From the NCBI GenBank assembly GCA_902514755.1, contig CABXRY010000001.1, forward strand, positions 1-64,000: a stretch of 64,000 nucleotides of DNA. Direction: 5' to 3'. The stretch comes from an uncultured Pelagibacteraceae bacterium. GTDB lineage: Bacteria; Pseudomonadota; Alphaproteobacteria; Pelagibacterales; Pelagibacteraceae. Below the pieces are notes generated by a model, which was not told the origin of the DNA, did not search any database, and worked only from the letters and a program-made list of their open reading frames with translations. A program made the translations under genes and the position numbers. Positions 1 to 9,993 of this stretch are shown piece by piece (positions within the stretch are counted from its first letter, which is position 1; every line of letters starts with the position of its first letter).

Positions 1-162
1 AGCTAAATATTCAACTGTATCTGTTCCAGTGTAAACATCACTTTGCATTTGTCCTTGGATGTCTGTTGAAGTAGTTACCTCTTTTTTTGTTGCACAAGCT
101 GATAACACCAGGCATGCTGCTAATAACAATAGTGTGTTTTTAAAAATTTTGCTTAGTATCAT
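1..162 (-). CDS. pal: Peptidoglycan-associated lipoprotein Pal, N-terminal part (runs off window start)
   Basis: Reverse strand reads MILSKIFKNTLLLLLAACLVLSACATKKEVTTSTDIQGQMQSDVYTGTDTVEYLA; lipobox LSAC; directly downstream of tolB. Confidence 0.8.
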   Translation of the reverse strand, partial: MILSKIFKNTLLLLAACLVLSACATKKEVTTSTDIQGQMQSDVYTGTDTVEYLA

Positions 163-259
163 TAAATTGCTCCTTGCTGCTAATTTCTATTAATTAGTTT
201 TTCACAACTAATTAGAGGTTTCAAGTCAAAAAATCAAGATATTTCAATTAATTAACAAA

Positions 260-1603
260 CTAATTACTCAATAAAGATGACCATGATGGGTCTGACGCAT
301 CAGTTGGGGTGGTCACTAAACGCTCATTATATCCTGTTAAATCAATAGACCAGAGTTTGGCAGAAAAACCTTCGCCTTTTGCGTTAGTCTTTGTTTCTCT
401 ATAAAAAATCAAGACTCTACCATTAGGCGACCAAGATGGGGCTTCTTGATAATAATTTTCGGTTAATAGTCTTTCTCCAGTTCCATCAGTTCTCATAACA
501 CCAATATAAAATTTTCCATTATGCAACTTTGTAAAAGCAATTAGATCTCCTCTTGGAGACCAAACTGGTGTTCCATATATCCCATTGCCAAATGAAATTC
601 TCTTAACATCTCTACCATCATTTTTCATAATATAAATTTGTTGGTACCCACTTCTATCTGAATTAAATGCAATGAATTTTCCATTAGGAGAATAAGATGG
701 AGATGTGTCAATTGAAGGATGATTTGTAATTCGTTCAACTATTCTATTTTCTAGGTCCATTGTATAAATATCTGACTTACCATCTTTAGCAAAACTCATT
801 ATTATTTTTTTTCCATCTGGAGAAAATCTTGGTGCAAATGTCATCCCTGGAAAATCTCCAACTACCTCTTGAGTCCCTGTCTCAATATCTAAAAGATACA
901 CTCTAGGTAAATTTTTAAAGTATGACAAATATGTAACCATCTGACTAGTGGGATTAAATCTTGGTGTTAATACAAGTTCATTTCCAAGTGTCAAAAATTT
1001 ATTATTAGCTCCATCTTGATCCATTATTGCTAATTTTTTTTTTCTTTGTGTTTTTGGACCCTCTTCAGCAACATAAATTATTCTGGTATCAAAGTATCCT
1101 TTTTCCCCTGTCAGTCTTTCATAAATTTTATCTGATATGATATGTCCAACTCTTCTCCAGTTATTAGGAACTGTAGTGAATGCAAGTGCCATCATTTCTT
1201 TACCTGCAAGCACGTCCCATAATCTAAATTCAACTCTCAGTTTTTCATCAACATATGTTACTTTACCAGTGATTAATGCTTGAGCTTTAATTAAATTCCA
1301 ATCTTCAAATCTTGGTTTTAAATTTGCAATATCTGGTGCTTGTAAAAATGCATCTTTACTTAATGGATTAAAGAGGCCAGATGTTCTTAAATTATTTTCA
1401 ACAATAATTGAAATCTCAGATCCAATATTCTCTTTATCAAGAATTTTTTCAAAATTTTTTTTAGAATTTTTATCAATAGATAATGGTGAGACTGCTAATG
1501 GTAATGGATTTAAATTTCCTCTTGTAATATCAACTTCAATTAAAGCAAATGTCTTAATTGGAATTATTAAAAATAAACATATAAATATTAATTTTTTTTT
1601 CAT
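260..1603 (-). CDS. tolB: Tol-Pal system translocation protein TolB
   Basis: Signal peptide plus repeated beta-propeller motifs ([33 protein letters not shown]); synteny with tolA/R/Q. Confidence 0.95.
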   Translation of the reverse strand: MKKKLIFICLFLIIPIKTFALIEVDITRGNLNPLPLAVSPLSIDKNSKKNFEKILDKENIGSEISIIVENNLRTSGLFNPLSKDAFLQAPDIANLKPRFEDWNLIKAQALITGKVTYVDEKLRVEFRLWDVLAGKEMMALAFTTVPNNWRRVGHIISDKIYERLTGEKGYFDTRIIYVAEEGPKTQRKKKLAIMDQDGANNKFLTLGNELVLTPRFNPTSQMVTYLSYFKNLPRVYLLDIETGTQEVVGDFPGMTFAPRFSPDGKKIIMSFAKDGKSDIYTMDLENRIVERITNHPSIDTSPSYSPNGKFIAFNSDRSGYQQIYIMKNDGRDVKRISFGNGIYGTPVWSPRGDLIAFTKLHNGKFYIGVMRTDGTGERLLTENYYQEAPSWSPNGRVLIFYRETKTNAKGEGFSAKLWSIDLTGYNERLVTTPTDASDPSWSSLLSN

Positions 1604-1612
1604 TTGCTTATC

Positions 1613-2491
1613 TTAACCTTCTAGCATCTCTCTTGCATCAAAATTTAATTGCAATTCTTTCCATCTTTCATATCCTGTATTTGGAACTCTTAACGGCTGA
1701 CACAATTTAACTGCTCTTAAAGCACTTTCTGCTAAAACTTTATAGAACCCTTGACCAGGTTTATTCATTCTAGCATGATCTAATATTTCAGTTTTTACAA
1801 CCGACCCGTCTGGCTCCAATTTTAATTTAATTCTAACTAATAAATCCTCATTGTAAGGTAAACCTAGTGGAATACTCCAACAACCAAAAATTTGTGCCTT
1901 CAAAGCATCTTCCTCACTTAAAGTTAGTTTATTAGACTCAATATTTCTATCTTGATCTTGTGTGATATCATTATTCTTCTTTATATTATCTATTTCCTCA
2001 ATTTTAGACTTATCAATTAAAGCTGCTATGTTGCTTGGATCAAATAAATCTTTTTTTTCGAACTCTGATACTTGTTTTACTTCATTATCTAACTTTTCAG
2101 GATTTTGTCTGGTTTCTTTTTTCTTTTCAATTTTCTTAACAGTTTTATCTGGTAGAGGGATAGCCTCTGGTTTTTTGTTATCAATTTTTTCTTTTTGGCT
2201 ATCTAATGAAACAACAGTTTTAGTTTTTGATTTTTTAACTTTTTTTGGAGGGGCTTGTTCAGATACTAATTTTTTTTCTTTTTCTTTTAACTTCTTTTTC
2301 TTTTTTTTCTCTATTATTTTTTTTGCTTTAGGTGCAAAAGGGATATTTGTCTTTTCTGCAATTTGTATCAGTTCAACTGAGACTATTGGAGGAATATCAA
2401 TTGGTTTTTTTGCTAAAAAAGGAAGGCTCAATGCTGTAATAAAAATTAAAGCACCATGTAAAACAGAAGAAATTATTAAACTTCTATTCAC
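1613..2491 (-). CDS. tolA: TolA-like / TonB C-terminal domain protein
   Basis: N-terminal TM, Lys/Glu-rich middle, C-terminal TonB/TolA-like domain; position between tolB and tolR. Confidence 0.85.
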   Translation of the reverse strand: MNRSLIISSVLHGALIFITALSLPFLAKKPIDIPPIVSVELIQIAEKTNIPFAPKAKKIIEKKKKKKLKEKEKKLVSEQAPPKKVKKSKTKTVVSLDSQKEKIDNKKPEAIPLPDKTVKKIEKKKETRQNPEKLDNEVKQVSEFEKKDLFDPSNIAALIDKSKIEEIDNIKKNNDITQDQDRNIESNKLTLSEEDALKAQIFGCWSIPLGLPYNEDLLVRIKLKLEPDGSVVKTEILDHARMNKPGQGFYKVLAESALRAVKLCQPLRVPNTGYERWKELQLNFDAREMLEG

Positions 2492-2497
2492 TTTAAA

Positions 2498-2914
2498 TTA
2501 CCTTTGTTTTAATGGTTCAGAAATTAATGCAACTTTTGTAAAGCCGGAGCCTGATAACAATCCCATTATTTCAAGGACTCTGCCATAATTTATAGTTTTA
2601 TCTCCTCGAACATAAATTCTTGTATCTGTTCTATTTTTTGAGACTGCTAAAACTTTTGCAATTATATTATCAAATTCAACCTTAGCTTCTTGAATGAAAA
2701 TCTCTCCTTTTGAATTTATAGATAGAGTAAGTGGTTCAGCTTCCTCTGGAAGAGAGTCAGCTGAACTTTCTGGTAAATCAACTTGAACTCCAACAGTTAA
2801 TAATGGGGCTGTAACCATAAAAATAATTAGAAGAACTAACATAACATCCACAAAAGGAGTTACGTTGATTTCGCTAATTGGTTCTTTTGATAAACGATTA
2901 AGTTTAAAAGCCAT
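2498..2914 (-). CDS. tolR: Biopolymer transport protein TolR/ExbD
   Basis: EINVTPFVDVMLVLLIIFMV motif. Confidence 0.95.
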   Translation of the reverse strand: MAFKLNRLSKEPISEINVTPFVDVMLVLLIIFMVTAPLLTVGVQVDLPESSADSLPEEAEPLTLSINSKGEIFIQEAKVEFDNIIAKVLAVSKNRTDTRIYVRGDKTINYGRVLEIMGLLSGSGFTKVALISEPLKQR

Positions 2915-3589
2915 TTAGATAATCGTTAAAAATTTTTTAGAGAAATTTTCTAATTTTTGAGAATATTTTTGGGAGTCTCTATTAAATTTATTATAAGCTA
3001 CAACTGCTGGAATAGCAGCTAACAAACCAAGAGCTGTAGCGAATAGAGCTTCTGCAATACCTGGAGCAACTATAGCCAAACTAGTATTTCTAGATATTGC
3101 TATTGACTGAAACGAATTCATTATTCCCCATACTGTTCCAAATAAACCAATAAATGGAGCTGTTGACCCTACTGTTGCTAAAAAGGTAAATCCTTTTTCA
3201 ATTTTTGACATCTGTTTTTCAACTCCAGCCTCCAACATTGCCGTCATTCTCTCACTTAAATTAGTTTTAGACTTCTTTTTTAATAGTCCTTCCATGGCAT
3301 TTTGAAAAACTATAGCCATTGGGTCTTCAACTTTTGTTGGTAAACTATTATAAAAATTTTCAGCAGATTTAGAATTCCAAAACTTCTCCTCAAACTCTTC
3401 AGATGATATATTAATTTTTTTAAACATCCTAAACTTTTCAATAATTACTGCCCATGAATATATTGAGCATAAAATCAAAATTATAATTACTGATTTTACG
3501 ACTATATCTGCTCTTAGAAAAAGGCTTAATAAAGAAAAATCAGTATTTGTACCTAATCCAACTGCTTGAGATGCAATATCTGCTTCCAT
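2915..3589 (-). CDS. tolQ: TolQ/ExbB proton channel protein
   Basis: GSTAPFIGLFGTVWGIMNSF motif; synteny. Confidence 0.95.
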   Translation of the reverse strand: MEADIASQAVGLGTNTDFSLLSLFLRADIVVKSVIIILILCSIYSWAVIIEKFRMFKKINISSEEFEEKFWNSKSAENFYNSLPTKVEDPMAIVFQNAMEGLLKKKSKTNLSERMTAMLEAGVEKQMSKIEKGFTFLATVGSTAPFIGLFGTVWGIMNSFQSIAISRNTSLAIVAPGIAEALFATALGLLAAIPAVVAYNKFNRDSQKYSQKLENFSKKFLTII

Positions 3590-3638
3590 GATTACTCATC
3601 ACACTTAAATGTGTCATGAATTTGTCTTTAATTTTTGA

Positions 3639-4133
3639 TTACTCTTCTAGTTTATAAGTTTCATAATAAAAACTAGCTATGAGAATAGCATCTGCTTTAT
3701 TAGAGTCTTTTTTTCTTGATAATTGTGATGAAAAATAGGGAAAAACTTCAATTGCTCTTGCTCTACTTGCATCTTTCTCTGAATTTAGAAGATTAAAGTA
3801 TTTTTTCCATTTAGCTGGTCTCACGAAATACATTGATAGCTGCATCGCAGAACATATGCCTTTCAAAATTCCAAATGATTGACCAAAATTAAACATACTT
3901 GTAACTCCTTGACCTGGCATTGCAGATACTTGCTCAATTACCACTCTTATATCTTTTTTATCAATCTTATTTATTCTATTTGAAATTTCATTGAAAATTT
4001 GAGAACCATTCACTTGTTTTTTATTTTTCTTACCGTCGGTCATTGTAGGCATATCCACAACATCGATTATTTTTCCATCTTGAAAAAAACAAATTGATCC
4101 TGAAATACCTGGGTCAATTCCAATAATTAACAT
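3639..4133 (-). CDS. RuvC-like Holliday junction resolvase (resembles phage-type RuvC)
   Basis: GIDPGISGSI, VIEQVSAMPGQGVTSMFNFGQSFG, PAKWKKYF, KADAILIA motifs; between yebC and tolQ. Confidence 0.75.
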   Translation of the reverse strand: MLIIGIDPGISGSICFFQDGKIIDVVDMPTMTDGKKNKKQVNGSQIFNEISNRINKIDKKDIRVVIEQVSAMPGQGVTSMFNFGQSFGILKGICSAMQLSMYFVRPAKWKKYFNLLNSEKDASRARAIEVFPYFSSQLSRKKDSNKADAILIASFYYETYKLEE

Positions 4134-4858
4134 TAGATATTACCAAGTTTAACATTAGAATAAACATTTTGTACATCATCATCATCCTCAATGGACTCTA
4201 AAAATTCGATCACACCCTCTTTTCTATCATTTGTAATATTGACACTATTTAATGGAACCCATTCAATCTCTGTCGAAATAAAATTTGCAACTATTTTTTC
4301 TAATTTTTTTTTTACATTATAAATTTCACTCATATTACATTGAATTTCATGAAATTCATCGTGTGAAATACATTCATCCGCTCCCGACTCTATAGCTAGC
4401 TCAAAAATATTTTCATCAGAAATTTCATTTTTATCGATTTTGATAATACCCAATTGATTAAAATTATGTGAAGCGGATCCCTGCGTCCCTAAACTTCCAC
4501 CACTTTTTTGAAATATAGTTCTAATATTTGAGGCAGTTCTATTTTTATTATCAGTCAAAGTTTCGACAATAACTGCTATTTTATCAGGACCAAAACCTTC
4601 ATATCTCAAATTCTCAAAATTTACCCCTGATGCTATAGAAGATTTATCTATTGCTCTTTCTATATTATCCTTTGGCATATTAGCAGATCTTGCTGCTTGA
4701 ATTGCAGATCTTAACCTTGGATTCATCGCGGGATCTTTGTCTCCTAGTTTTGCTGCTACAGTAATTTCTTTTGATAATTTTGAAAATATTTTTGAACGTT
4801 GTTTATCAGCTTTTCCTTTTTTATGTTTTATACCAGCCCAATGAGAATGTCCTGCCAT
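4133..4858 (-). CDS. yebC: YebC/PmpR family DNA-binding protein
   Basis: MAGHSHWAGIKHKKGKADKQRSKIFSKLSKEI signature N-terminus. Confidence 0.95.
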   Translation of the reverse strand: MAGHSHWAGIKHKKGKADKQRSKIFSKLSKEITVAAKLGDKDPAMNPRLRSAIQAARSANMPKDNIERAIDKSSIASGVNFENLRYEGFGPDKIAVIVETLTDNKNRTASNIRTIFQKSGGSLGTQGSASHNFNQLGIIKIDKNEISDENIFELAIESGADECISHDEFHEIQCNMSEIYNVKKKLEKIVANFISTEIEWVPLNSVNITNDRKEGVIEFLESIEDDDDVQNVYSNVKLGNI

Positions 4859-4862
4859 TTTT

Positions 4863-5666
4863 TTAAGTATTTTTTAGTTGAGCTCCATTAACATAACTTT
4901 CAATATTTTTTGCTAAACCAGTTTTTATATCACATTCAACTATAACACCACACAAAGTAGCATCTCCAGTAGCTGGAAAATGTTTTGTTGAATTTTTTTT
5001 TAAAAATCTATTTAAAGAATTTTCTTTATTCATTCCAATTACAGAGTCGTAATCACCACACATTCCTGCATCTGTTTGATATCCAGTTCCATTATGTAAA
5101 ATTCTTGCATCATTAGTTGGAATATGAGTATGTGTTCCAACTACTAACGAAGCTTTGCCGTCGAAAAACTGACCAATTGCATTTTTTTCACTTGTTATTT
5201 CTCCATGAAAATCAACAACTAGAAAGTCATAATCCTCTTTTAATTTAAATTGTTTCATAAATTTTTCTGAAATTTCAAAAACATCCTCACATTTTTTCAT
5301 GAAAACATTTCCCATTAAATTTAATACTCCAATTCTGATATTTTCATTTGTTTCATATATATTAAAACCTTTTCCAGGTGCTGGTTCAAAAAGATTTTTT
5401 GGACGTAATAACCTTTCCTCTTTATCTATAAATTCCATTATCTCTTTTTGATCCCATACATGATTGCCAGTCGTAATAACATTTACACCACAATTAAAAA
5501 AATCATTACATATCTCTTTTGTTAAACCAACACCTTGTATTGCTGCATTTTCAGCATTAACAATTACAAAATCAATTTTTTTTGACTCAATTTCATTTAA
5601 TAGACAATTCATTAGTTTTGAACACCCAGATACTCCGACCACATCTCCTAAAAATAAAATTCTCAT
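4863..5666 (-). CDS. ymdB: YmdB family metallophosphoesterase
   Basis: MRILFLGDVVGVSG, NAENAA, TGNHVWDQKE, GTHTHIPT motifs. Confidence 0.9.
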   Translation of the reverse strand: MRILFLGDVVGVSGCSKLMNCLLNEIESKKIDFVIVNAENAAIQGVGLTKEICNDFFNCGVNVITTGNHVWDQKEIMEFIDKEERLLRPKNLFEPAPGKGFNIYETNENIRIGVLNLMGNVFMKKCEDVFEISEKFMKQFKLKEDYDFLVVDFHGEITSEKNAIGQFFDGKASLVVGTHTHIPTNDARILHNGTGYQTDAGMCGDYDSVIGMNKENSLNRFLKKNSTKHFPATGDATLCGVIVECDIKTGLAKNIESYVNGAQLKNT

Positions 5667-6208
5667 TGTAAAATTTCTTTTTCAGTAATTATAAAATCTA
5701 ATTTTCTATCAAATTTATTTGTGGGTATTTTTTTTATTTTTTGATACGAAAAAGCTAACCCAATTTTAATAACTTTTTTTACTTTTTCAATTTTTTCAAT
5801 ATAACGATCATAGAAACCTCCACCATAACCTAATCTATTTAATTCATTATCAAAAGAGACTAGTGGAACTAATAAAATATCAGGGACGATAGTCTTTGAT
5901 GAGATGGGTTCAGGTATTCCAAATTTATTTATTTTTAATGGATCATTTCTTGACCATTGTAAAAAATTCATTTGATTATTTTCTTTTATAACTGGTAATG
6001 AAATATGAAATTTTTTTTTTTCCATCATTTCTAAAATCTTTAAGTCATCAATTTCAAAATTTGACGGAAAATATCCACCTATATTTTTAGACTTTAATTT
6101 ATTAATTTTTAAAAAGGAAAAAAATTTATTTAAGTTAATTTCAAGCTTTCTATTTGAGTTTTTTTTTCTAATTTTTAAAATTTTACGTCTTAACTTAAAT
6201 TTATTCAC
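5663..6208 (-). CDS. 5-formyltetrahydrofolate cyclo-ligase
   Basis: DILLVPLVSFDNELNRLGYGGGFYDRYI signature; adjacent to zapA. Confidence 0.9.
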   Translation of the reverse strand: MNKFKLRRKILKIRKKNSNRKLEINLNKFFSFLKINKLKSKNIGGYFPSNFEIDDLKILEMMEKKKFHISLPVIKENNQMNFLQWSRNDPLKINKFGIPEPISSKTIVPDILLVPLVSFDNELNRLGYGGGFYDRYIEKIEKVKKVIKIGLAFSYQKIKKIPTNKFDRKLDFIITEKEILQ

Positions 6209-6213
6209 AAAAT

Positions 6214-6660
6214 TTATTGAGATTGATTATCTTGTTTAGCCTTTTCAACAAAACTTGATATTTCATTTGCTGCTTCATCAATTAATTGTTCATATTTTTT
6301 TTGATTCACTTCAATCTCATCATTAAATTTTTGATGACTTTTTTTTAATTCTTGAATTTCTTCTTCTTTCTTATCTCTGTAATCATATATTAAAGACTTT
6401 AATTCTTTAAATTTGTTTGAGAGATCTCTTAATTCGTTTTTTTTTTGATCTACATTTTTTTTAGTTTCATAATATTCATCCATAATCTTTACAGCAGTGA
6501 TTAAAAGTAATTTGTTTTCTCCCAAATTACCTAGGTCGTTTTTCAAATTATTAAATTTTTGATTTATATGAATTAATAACTCTTCAAGATGTTCTTCTTG
6601 ACCGTCCTCACAAGACAATAAAAACTCTTTATTATTAAATTTAATACTTACATTTGCCAT
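6214..6660 (-). CDS. zapA: Cell division protein ZapA
   Basis: MANVSIKFNNKEFLLSCEDGQEEHLEELLIHINQKFN; coiled-coil C-terminus; synteny with the 5-FCL gene. Confidence 0.85.
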   Translation of the reverse strand: MANVSIKFNNKEFLLSCEDGQEEHLEELLIHINQKFNNLKNDLGNLGENKLLLITAVKIMDEYYETKKNVDQKKNELRDLSNKFKELKSLIYDYRDKKEEEIQELKKSHQKFNDEIEVNQKKYEQLIDEAANEISSFVEKAKQDNQSQ

Positions 6661-6971
6661 TTGTCTATTTCATCTAACAAAGTATCTGTTTCTTGATTTA
6701 ATTCATCAATTTTTTCAGAAAATTCAGCCTGTTTTTTTTGTTCTATTTTTTCTTTATTTTGAATTTCTTCTAGTTTTTTTGTTAAACTTTCATGTTCATC
6801 TGCTAAAATTTTATACTTTTGTTCTAATTCAGATTTTTCAATTTCTAATTGATTTTTTTGAATACTTAAATTTTCAATATTATTTTGTAAATCAGGATTA
6901 CTTAAATCTAAATTTTTTAGTTCTAATAAGGCTTCATTTAATTTTTTTTCTTTTTCGATTATAGAATTCAT
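6648..6971 (-). CDS. Small coiled-coil protein of unknown function
   Basis: Low-complexity heptad-like Glu/Lys/Leu protein overlapping the zapA start. Confidence 0.6.
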   Translation of the reverse strand: MNSIIEKEKKLNEALLELKNLDLSNPDLQNNIENLSIQKNQLEIEKSELEQKYKILADEHESLTKKLEEIQNKEKIEQKKQAEFSEKIDELNQETDTLLDEIDKWQM

Positions 6972-7024
6972 ATATATATATTTATATTATTAAATAGAAT
7001 CTTCTTAGTCTAGTCAGGATAATT

Positions 7025-8989
7025 TTGAACAAACTACACAATGATTTGGCAAATTGCATCAGATTTCTGTCAATAGATGCAGTACAAAAAGCAAATTCGG
7101 GTCATCCAGGTATGCCAATGGGCATGGCAGATGTAGCAACTGTTCTTTTTAAAAATTTTTTAAGATTTAATCCAAAAAACCCTAATTGGCTTAATAGAGA
7201 TAGATTTGTTCTGTCTGCGGGTCATGGATCTATGTTACTTTACTCTTTGCTTTATTTGACTGGTTATAAAAGTGTTACACTTAATAGTATTAAAAAATTT
7301 AGAAAACTTAATTCTATTTGTGCGGGACACCCAGAGTATCATCCTAATACTGGTATTGAAACTACAACAGGACCACTTGGTCAAGGCATCGCAAATGCTG
7401 TTGGATTTTCAATTGCAGAGGAAATTTTAAAAAAAAAATTAGGTAAAGAAATTATAGACCACAAAACTTATGTTCTTGCTGGAGACGGTTGTTTAATGGA
7501 AGGAATAAGTCATGAGGCAATGAGTTTAGCTGGACATTTAAAACTCAAAAATTTAGTGATGCTTTTTGATAATAATTCAATATCTATAGATGGACCAACT
7601 AGTTTAGCTGTGTCAGACAACTTTAAGAAGAGGTTTGAAAGTTACGGTTGGGATTATATTTTAATTGATGGTCATAACGAAAAAGAAATATTCAAAGCTT
7701 TGAAGAAAGTTCAAAAAGCAAAAAAACCAACTGTTATTTCCTGTAAAACTAAAATTGGCTATGGCTCTCCAAATAAATCAGGTAAATCCTCATCTCATGG
7801 TAGCCCATTAGGTTTAGATGAAATAAAGTTAGTAAGAAATGCTTTAAACTGGAATTACAAGCCTTTTAAAATTCCAAATAAATTTTTAAAAGAATGGAAA
7901 AAAATTGGTAAAAAAGGTCAGAGACTTGAGAATAATTGGAACAAAATATATAAAAAGAAAAAAGAATTAATAAACAAACTGCAAAAAAATAATTTTACAA
8001 AAATTTTAAAAACAGAAAAGCTTCGTGCAATTAAAGAACTGAATAGCTTAGCAACAAGAAAATCCTCTGAGCTAACTTTAAGTAAGTTAACTAGCATAAG
8101 AAATAATTTAATCGGTGGTTCTGCTGATTTAGCTGGATCAAACAATACAAAAACTAAACATCATAAGATTGTAAAACCAGGTGACTTTAACAGTGATTAC
8201 ATTCACTATGGTGTGAGAGAACATGCTATGTGTGGAATAATGAATGGGTTAGCTCTGCATAGCAATTTTATACCTTATGGTGGAACATTTTTGATATTTT
8301 CAGATTATTGCAAGCCTTCTATAAGATTATCAGCATTAATGGAGCAAAGAGTTATTTATGTAATGACACACGACTCAATTGGCCTTGGGGAAGATGGTCC
8401 AACGCATCAACCGATTGAACAATTATCAGGCTTACGTTCTATTCCAAATCTAAATGTTTTTAGGCCCGCAGATAGAATGGAAACTATTGAATGTTGGGAG
8501 CATGCATTAAAAACATCAAAAACACCAAGTATCTTATCTTTAACAAGACAAAATCTAGATCCAATAAGAAAAAAATACTCAAAAAATAATAAATGTTCTT
8601 TTGGAGCTTATGAAGTTTTAAGAACAAACAAAAAAATTCACTTAACTATACTTGCAAGTGGGTCAGAAGTTAATTTAGCAATTGAAACTAGTCATAAATT
8701 GGCCAAAAAAAAAATATATTCAAAGGTTATATCAATGCCGTGCCAAGATCTTTTTGACTTACAGTCAAATTCATACAAACAAAAAATAATTAATGAAACA
8801 AAAATGAAAATTTCTATTGAGGCTGCATCAACAGATAGTTGGAAAAAATATATTGGGAATAATGGTTTGGCTTTTGGAATTGATTCTTTTGGTAAAAGTG
8901 CTCCATATAAAGAAATTTATAAACATTTTGGTTTAACGGCAGCAAATATTGCTAATAAATCAAAAAGAATGTTAAGAATAAAAAAATGA
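7025..8989 (+). CDS. tkt: Transketolase (TTG start)
   Basis: ANSGHPGMPMGMAD, GDGCLMEGISHEAMSLAGHL, THDSIGLGEDGPTHQPIEQL motifs. Confidence 0.97.
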   Translation: MNKLHNDLANCIRFLSIDAVQKANSGHPGMPMGMADVATVLFKNFLRFNPKNPNWLNRDRFVLSAGHGSMLLYSLLYLTGYKSVTLNSIKKFRKLNSICAGHPEYHPNTGIETTTGPLGQGIANAVGFSIAEEILKKKLGKEIIDHKTYVLAGDGCLMEGISHEAMSLAGHLKLKNLVMLFDNNSISIDGPTSLAVSDNFKKRFESYGWDYILIDGHNEKEIFKALKKVQKAKKPTVISCKTKIGYGSPNKSGKSSSHGSPLGLDEIKLVRNALNWNYKPFKIPNKFLKEWKKIGKKGQRLENNWNKIYKKKKELINKLQKNNFTKILKTEKLRAIKELNSLATRKSSELTLSKLTSIRNNLIGGSADLAGSNNTKTKHHKIVKPGDFNSDYIHYGVREHAMCGIMNGLALHSNFIPYGGTFLIFSDYCKPSIRLSALMEQRVIYVMTHDSIGLGEDGPTHQPIEQLSGLRSIPNLNVFRPADRMETIECWEHALKTSKTPSILSLTRQNLDPIRKKYSKNNKCSFGAYEVLRTNKKIHLTILASGSEVNLAIETSHKLAKKKIYSKVISMPCQDLFDLQSNSYKQKIINETKMKISIEAASTDSWKKYIGNNGLAFGIDSFGKSAPYKEIYKHFGLTAANIANKSKRMLRIKK

Positions 8990-9993
8990 CAATAAATGTT
9001 GGAATCAATGGAATGGGAAGAATTGGCCGAATGGTTATTAGGGCAATTATTGAAAGCCAAAATACAGATATAAAAATAAAGCACATCAATAATAGATCTA
9101 ATTCAGAGGCAAGCTGTACTCTAATTAAATACGATTCTGTCCACGGTAAATTTAATGCAGAACTAAATTATGATGAAAATCATTTGATTATAAACAATGA
9201 TAAAATCTCTTTTTCACAAGAATCAAAAATTGAAGATATTGATTGGAAAAAATTTGGTGTTGATTACGTTTTTGAGTGTACTGGAAAGTTCAATTCAAAA
9301 GAAAAACTTTTAGCACACATTAATAATGGTGCAAAAAAAGTTATTGTCTCTGCTCCTTGTAAAAATGCTGATAAAACAATTATTTTTGGTGTAAATGAAG
9401 AAGAACTAACAAAAAATGATCAAATAATATCTGCTGCTTCTTGCACAACAAACTGTTTGGCACCTGTTGCAAACATCCTTCACAAAAATTTTGAGATAGA
9501 AAAAGGTTTTATGACCACAATTCATGCTTTTACCAGTGATCAAAGAATTTTAGATAATTCTCATAAAGATCCTAGAAGAGCAAGATCAGCAAGTCAATCG
9601 ATTGTTCCAACATCTACTGGGGCATCAAAGGCAATTGGAGAAATAATTCCATCATTAAAAGGTAAATTAGAAGGTGTAGCCATGAGAGTTCCAACCCCAA
9701 ATGTATCTCTTATCGAATTAGTTTTTTGTACAAAAAAAGATATTGATAAAGAAAAAATTAATAATGTATTTAGAGAAGTTTCAAAAACTCAGTCTAAAAA
9801 AGTATTAGAGATAACTTCTGAAAAACTTGTGTCTATTGATTTTAATCATAATTCATCATCAGCAATTATTGACTCATCACTTACCAGCGTAGTAGGTAAA
9901 AATATGGGAAAAATTTCTGCCTGGTATGATAATGAATGGGGATTTTCAAATAGGATGTGTGATATAGCTGAATATGTCAATAAAATCTCTTAA
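8986..9993 (+). CDS. gap: Type I glyceraldehyde-3-phosphate dehydrogenase
   Basis: VGINGMGRIGRMVIRA, SAASCTTNCLAPVA, WYDNEWGFSNRM motifs. Confidence 0.97.
   Translation: MTINVGINGMGRIGRMVIRAIIESQNTDIKIKHINNRSNSEASCTLIKYDSVHGKFNAELNYDENHLIINNDKISFSQESKIEDIDWKKFGVDYVFECTGKFNSKEKLLAHINNGAKKVIVSAPCKNADKTIIFGVNEEELTKNDQIISAASCTTNCLAPVANILHKNFEIEKGFMTTIHAFTSDQRILDNSHKDPRRARSASQSIVPTSTGASKAIGEIIPSLKGKLEGVAMRVPTPNVSLIELVFCTKKDIDKEKINNVFREVSKTQSKKVLEITSEKLVSIDFNHNSSSAIIDSSLTSVVGKNMGKISAWYDNEWGFSNRMCDIAEYVNKIS

Noticed and set aside
1962-2588. 208-aa plus-strand ORF antisense to tolA/tolR
   Set aside because: Phe/Ser-rich translation is the mirror of the Lys/Glu-rich tolA coding strand; no domain, overlaps well-supported genes.
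6209-6213. 6S RNA expected between the 5-FCL gene and zapA
   Set aside because: Only 5 bp separate the two genes here, so ssrS cannot be at this usual location.
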